Below, piece after piece: positions 6,909-9,097 of a DNA stretch of 9,097 nt. A program made the position numbers and the translations under genes. Every line of letters starts with the position of its first letter. Position 1 is the first letter of the stretch. Where the stretch lies: the NCBI GenBank assembly GCA_013140465.1, contig JABFST010000279.1:1-9097 (forward strand). The letters run 5' to 3'. The DNA comes from Methylococcaceae bacterium. Its GTDB lineage: Bacteria > Pseudomonadota > Gammaproteobacteria > Methylococcales > Methylomonadaceae. The notes below the pieces were generated by a model. That model made no database searches and had not been told where the DNA came from. It saw only the letters and a program-made list of their open reading frames with translations.

Positions 6909-7434
6909 AGATTGGGATGGCGGCTATTTTTTGCTGCAATTTTAATAAGGCATCAATATTCTGCCGAGTTTTATGATGGGCATTTTGTTTTTTTAAATGC
7001 TCATAAAACGGCTGGGAAAGTTGCGGTTTTATAGCCAGCAAATCCTTATCGATGGCGTTAGCCAAGGCACGGATTTGTACTTGGTTATCGGCATTTAAAA
7101 GCCGTTTTCGCTTAATCTCGTTAAAATAATGAATTTGTCGGCTGCGCCAATAAAACAATTGCTTAAGCCGCAGCTGTTGGTGTTGGGCAAACCATAAGCG
7201 GCGTTGCCAGCGTTGTGCCGCCGAAAAGTAAGCACAGACATTGCCAATCAGGCGTTTGACGACAAGATAGATACCGCTGCACAGCAATATGGAAAACCCC
7301 GTCAATAAGATAGCTAAACCCAGTTTGGTCATAATAATAGGCAAAGCGGGCATTGCCAAAGCCAGCAATAAATCAACCGATAAAAACACGGCAAAAGCAC
7401 TGAAAACTAACAGCAAGGCAATTCTTATTAACAT
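6895..7434 (-). CDS. two-helix membrane protein with basic C-terminal region, function unknown
   Basis: A 179-residue protein. Two hydrophobic segments, ~4-32 and ~37-59, are joined by a short polar turn, forming a membrane hairpin. The remainder (~60-179) is Arg/Lys/Gln-rich and probably helical (for example YWRSRQIHYFNEIKRKRLL), and by the positive-inside rule it should face the cytoplasm. No known domain is recognised. ATG at 7434 is chosen because the hydrophobic segment starts right after it. No clear Shine-Dalgarno is visible upstream. Its 3' end overlaps the coiled-coil gene by 14 nt, so the two form a small operon. A near-perfect palindrome lies 9 bases before the start and could be an operator. 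The function is not assignable from sequence alone. Confidence 0.78.
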   Translation of the reverse strand: MLIRIALLLVFSAFAVFLSVDLLLALAMPALPIIMTKLGLAILLTGFSILLCSGIYLVVKRLIGNVCAYFSAAQRWQRRLWFAQHQQLRLKQLFYWRSRQIHYFNEIKRKRLLNADNQVQIRALANAIDKDLLAIKPQLSQPFYEHLKKQNAHHKTRQNIDALLKLQQKIAAIPIYDHS

Positions 7435-7442
7435 GGATACGG

Positions 7443-7458
7443 CTTAGGCTAGCCTAGG
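7443..7458. promoter_or_regulatory. 16-bp near-perfect palindrome just before the membrane-protein gene
   Basis: CTTAGGCTAGCCTAGG is self-complementary except for one symmetric base pair. It sits 9 nt before the ATG at 7434. It could be a repressor operator or a leader hairpin hiding the start region. No factor is identified. Confidence 0.3.
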
Positions 7459-7491
7459 ACAGGAGATATTGAGAACTTAGAAAGCACCCTA

Positions 7492-7512
7492 CCCTCTCCC
7501 TGAGGGAGAGGG
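7492..7512. repeat. CCCTCTCCC palindromic repeat, intact copy
   Basis: CCCTCTCCC, TGA, GGGAGAGGG form a perfect palindrome centred on G7502. It is the intact form of the repeat split at 5902-6195 and the degenerate copy at 6225-6245. It lies between the yccA terminator and the next gene. Confidence 0.8.
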
Positions 7513-7540
7513 AGTTTAAGCTTCGGACTCTATACTGGCA

Positions 7541-7573
7541 ATAAAAAGGCGGATAACATGACATTATCCGCCT
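7541..7573 (-). terminator. intrinsic terminator of yccA
   Basis: On the minus strand AGGCGGATAA, a 7-base loop and TTATCCGCCT form a perfect 10-bp stem, followed at once by TTTTTATT. It begins about 20 bases after the yccA stop. This is a standard rho-independent terminator. It separates yccA from the downstream membrane/coiled-coil gene pair, which therefore needs its own promoter. Confidence 0.92.
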
Positions 7574-7593
7574 GAATTAAAACTGGCTAAGGC

Positions 7594-8262
7594 TTAATCA
7601 TCGCCACCAAAAACGCCCAATAACTGCAACAAGCTTAAAAACAAGTTGTAGATAGAAACGTATAAGGAAATAGTCGCCAAGATATAGTTGGTTTCGCCGC
7701 CGTGGATAATTTGGCTAGTTTGAAACAAAATCATGCCGGACATTAAAAGGATGAACATCGCCGACACGGCTAAGGACAACGCCGGAATTGCAAACACTAT
7801 GGCACCGATACCCGCCAAAAAAGCCACCAATACGCCGACCATCAAAAAGCCGCCCATGTAGCTAAAGTCTTTGCGGGTGGTCAGGGCATAACCGGACAAG
7901 CCCAAAAACACTGCGCCCGTGCCGCCTAAGGCCATCATAATCAACTCATGCCCATTGCTGAACACTTTGATGTACATGGACAAAATAGGCCCTAAAGTCA
8001 GGCCCATAAAGCCTGTCAAGGCAAACACAAACACCAAGCCCAGCGCACTGTTGCTAAATTTTGTGGTTAAAAATAACAAGCCGTAAAATCCGACCAGCGT
8101 GACAATCATGCCAAAATGCGGCAAGTTAAGATACATAGCCGCCGCAGCGGTCATGGCACTGAACAATAATGTCATGGACAGCAACATATAAGTGTTTTTT
8201 AACACTTTGTTGCCGGCCAAAATACTGGCTTGTGGACGCGAAATAGCGGTATTAGCTTTCAT
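7594..8262 (-). CDS. yccA: YccA-type Bax inhibitor-1 family membrane protein
   Basis: A 222-residue, probably seven-helix inner-membrane protein of the Bax inhibitor-1/TMBIM family. It is closest to E. coli YccA (219 aa). Shared stretches are VLKNTYMLLSMTLLFSA near the N-terminus, GMIVTLVGFYGLLFLT, ALTTRKDFS, then SQIIHGGETNYILAT and the family signature SLYVSIYNLFLSLLQLLG. YccA binds the membrane protease FtsH and modulates its degradation of membrane proteins. I choose ATG at 8262 (MKANTAIS) rather than the in-frame TTG three codons upstream, because AAGGA at 8276-8272 lies 9 nt before this ATG and directly touches the TTG. It is followed by a strong terminator. Two hairpin repeats lie upstream between it and suhB, so the two genes are probably transcribed separately. 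Confidence 0.94.
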   Translation of the reverse strand: MKANTAISRPQASILAGNKVLKNTYMLLSMTLLFSAMTAAAAMYLNLPHFGMIVTLVGFYGLLFLTTKFSNSALGLVFVFALTGFMGLTLGPILSMYIKVFSNGHELIMMALGGTGAVFLGLSGYALTTRKDFSYMGGFLMVGVLVAFLAGIGAIVFAIPALSLAVSAMFILLMSGMILFQTSQIIHGGETNYILATISLYVSIYNLFLSLLQLLGVFGGDD

Positions 8263-8271
8263 GGTAATCAA

Positions 8272-8276
8272 TCCTT
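8272..8276 (-). promoter_or_regulatory. ribosome binding site that fixes the yccA start
   Basis: AAGGA on the minus strand lies 9 nt before the ATG at 8262. The alternative TTG at 8271 follows it without a spacer, which is not usable. The site therefore supports the shorter reading. Confidence 0.75.
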
Positions 8277-8307
8277 ATCGATAGTTAAACAAAAGTACAC
8301 ATTCAGT

Positions 8308-8342
8308 CCCCCTCCTTAAAAAGGAGGGGTTGGGGAGGTTTA
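8308..8342. repeat. CCCCTCCTT hairpin repeat
   Basis: CCCCTCCTT (8309-8317), AAA and AAGGAGGGG (8321-8329) form a perfect 9-bp stem, followed by a TTGGGGAGGTT tail. This form is a common dispersed repeat in many bacterial genomes. It lies in the yccA upstream region. Confidence 0.8.
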
Positions 8343-8354
8343 TTGAATAATCCA

Positions 8355-8390
8355 CCCTCGCCCCCCCCTTTTTCAAGGGGGAATCGAGGG
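8355..8390. repeat. CCCCCTT hairpin repeat
   Basis: CCCCCTT (8364-8370), a TTTC loop and AAGGGGG (8375-8381) form a 7-bp stem, with outer CCCTCG (8355-8360) and CGAGGG (8385-8390) also pairing. It lies 25 bases from the repeat at 8308-8342. Translating it gives spurious PPSPPPFSRG-type peptide. Confidence 0.8.
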
Positions 8391-8422
8391 GGCATGAATA
8401 AGTACAACAAAACAGTTTTGCG

Positions 8423-8456
8423 GCGTAGGCTAGGCTATTGCCCTAAAGCACTACGC
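8423..8456. repeat. short interspersed repeat, copy B, inside an inverted repeat
   Basis: GCGTAG (8423-8428) and CTACGC (8451-8456) pair around GGCTATTGCCCTAAA, which resembles copy A at 5843-5857. It lies between suhB and yccA. A palindrome CAAAAC-A-GTTTTG at 8408-8420 next to it could contribute to ending suhB transcripts. I see nothing else in 8457-8537. Confidence 0.35.
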
Positions 8457-8537
8457 CCACTCTTACAACGCAGTCTGACCACTGGATTTTACAAGAGTTT
8501 CGTGCGCGTTGTCAGGAAAGTTAAACACAGTTTGGCC

Positions 8538-9097
8538 TTAGCGCAAATCCGCCGTCACCTGCGGCTCAATATGCCGGTACATCAGCTGGTGAATTTTGGG
8601 GCTGGCGGCAATCACATTGCCGGAAGCGAAGTAATGTTCATCAAAAGAAAAGTCGGTGACGACACCGCCCGCTTCCTTAACCAGCAAAATCCCCGCCGCC
8701 ACATCCCATTCCATCACGCCTATCTCCCAAAAGCCGTCCAGACGGCCCGCCGCAACATACGCCAAATCCAGTGCCGCCGCGCCCGCACGGCGGATACCCG
8801 CGCATTCGGTGGTCAGCGACTTAAACATGCCGACGTAGGCATCCAGGTGTTTGTCGGTCTTAAACGGGAAGCCCGTGCCCAGCAACGCGCCTTTCAGCGT
8901 GGTTTGGGTAGTCACGCGCAGGCGGCGGTTGTTGAGCATCGCGCCGCCGCCGCGCTTGGCGGTGAATAGCTCGTCACGCACTGGGTCATAGACCACGCCC
9001 ACTTCCAGCCTACCCTTGTGCTTTAGCGCGATGGACACGCAATATTGGGGAAAGCCGTTCAAAAAATTGGTCGTGCCGTCCAACGGGTCTATCACCC
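8538..9097 (-). CDS. suhB: inositol-1-monophosphatase SuhB, 5' end beyond the window
   Basis: The C-terminal 185 codons of an inositol monophosphatase family protein. The 5' part is off the right edge; about 81 residues are missing compared with E. coli SuhB (267 aa). The visible part begins in the metal-binding motif (W)VIDPLDGTTNF, whose Asp residues bind Mg2+. Later come ECAGIRRAGAAALDLAYVAAGRLDGFWE and the second motif EWDVAAGILLVKEAGG, with the metal-binding Asp in WD. The enzyme removes phosphate from myo-inositol-1-phosphate. In E. coli SuhB also binds NusA and takes part in rRNA antitermination, so both roles are possible. The first visible codon (GTG at 9095) is the internal Val of VIDPLDGT and not a start. 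It ends with TAA at 8540-8538. All visible catalytic residues are intact. Confidence 0.95.
   Translation of the reverse strand, partial: VIDPLDGTTNFLNGFPQYCVSIALKHKGRLEVGVVYDPVRDELFTAKRGGGAMLNNRRLRVTTQTTLKGALLGTGFPFKTDKHLDAYVGMFKSLTTECAGIRRAGAAALDLAYVAAGRLDGFWEIGVMEWDVAAGILLVKEAGGVVTDFSFDEHYFASGNVIAASPKIHQLMYRHIEPQVTADLR

Noticed and set aside
8263..8271. TTG start adding three residues to YccA
   Set aside because: The Shine-Dalgarno directly touches this TTG, while ATG at 8262 has correct spacing and agrees with family length.
8343..8969. 208-residue plus-strand ORF starting MNNPPSPPPFSRG
   Set aside because: Its start lies in two hairpin repeats and most of it is antisense to suhB, whose motifs are unmistakable.
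9093..9095. GTG as the start of suhB
   Set aside because: It encodes the internal Val of VIDPLDGT; the true start is beyond the window.

Overview
The window looks like the chromosome of a mesophilic gammaproteobacterium of moderate GC content. This rests on a YccA-type Bax inhibitor-1 protein and a SuhB-type inositol monophosphatase that closely resemble the enterobacterial proteins, and on dense short hairpin repeats. A membrane pyrophosphatase together with these repeats would suit a methanotroph of the Methylococcales, but that placement is a guess. Every gene I accept is on the minus strand, so transcription runs from right to left.

Left part (1-3059): a tightly coupled minus-strand operon. 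In order of transcription it encodes a small Trypco2-type protein (3059-2691), a trypsin-like serine protease with an intact His/Asp/Ser triad and a long uncharacterised C-terminal region (2691-1186), a MoxR-like AAA+ ATPase (1189-233), and the N-terminus of a fourth protein cut by the window edge (232-1). Junctions overlap by 1 nt, overlap by 4 nt, and abut exactly. This gene set matches the predicted trypsin/MoxR NTP-dependent biological conflict systems and is the most likely novel system here. Upstream (3060-3590) lie a possible truncated gene remnant and a 111-bp imperfect inverted repeat.

Centre (3591-5729): hppA, a complete membrane-bound ion-pumping pyrophosphatase with the residues of the K+-dependent subfamily. 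Its upstream region (5730-6374) has no gene but is rich in repeats. A 270-bp MITE-like element with terminal inverted repeats has inserted into a 21-bp palindromic repeat, and an intact copy of that palindrome elsewhere in the window matches the empty site exactly.

Right part (6375-9097): two overlapping uncharacterised genes, one for a two-helix membrane protein with a basic cytoplasmic part and one for a coiled-coil protein. Then come yccA with a clear intrinsic terminator, two hairpin repeats in its leader region, and the 3' two-thirds of suhB running off the right edge. No rRNA, tRNA or CRISPR array was seen.
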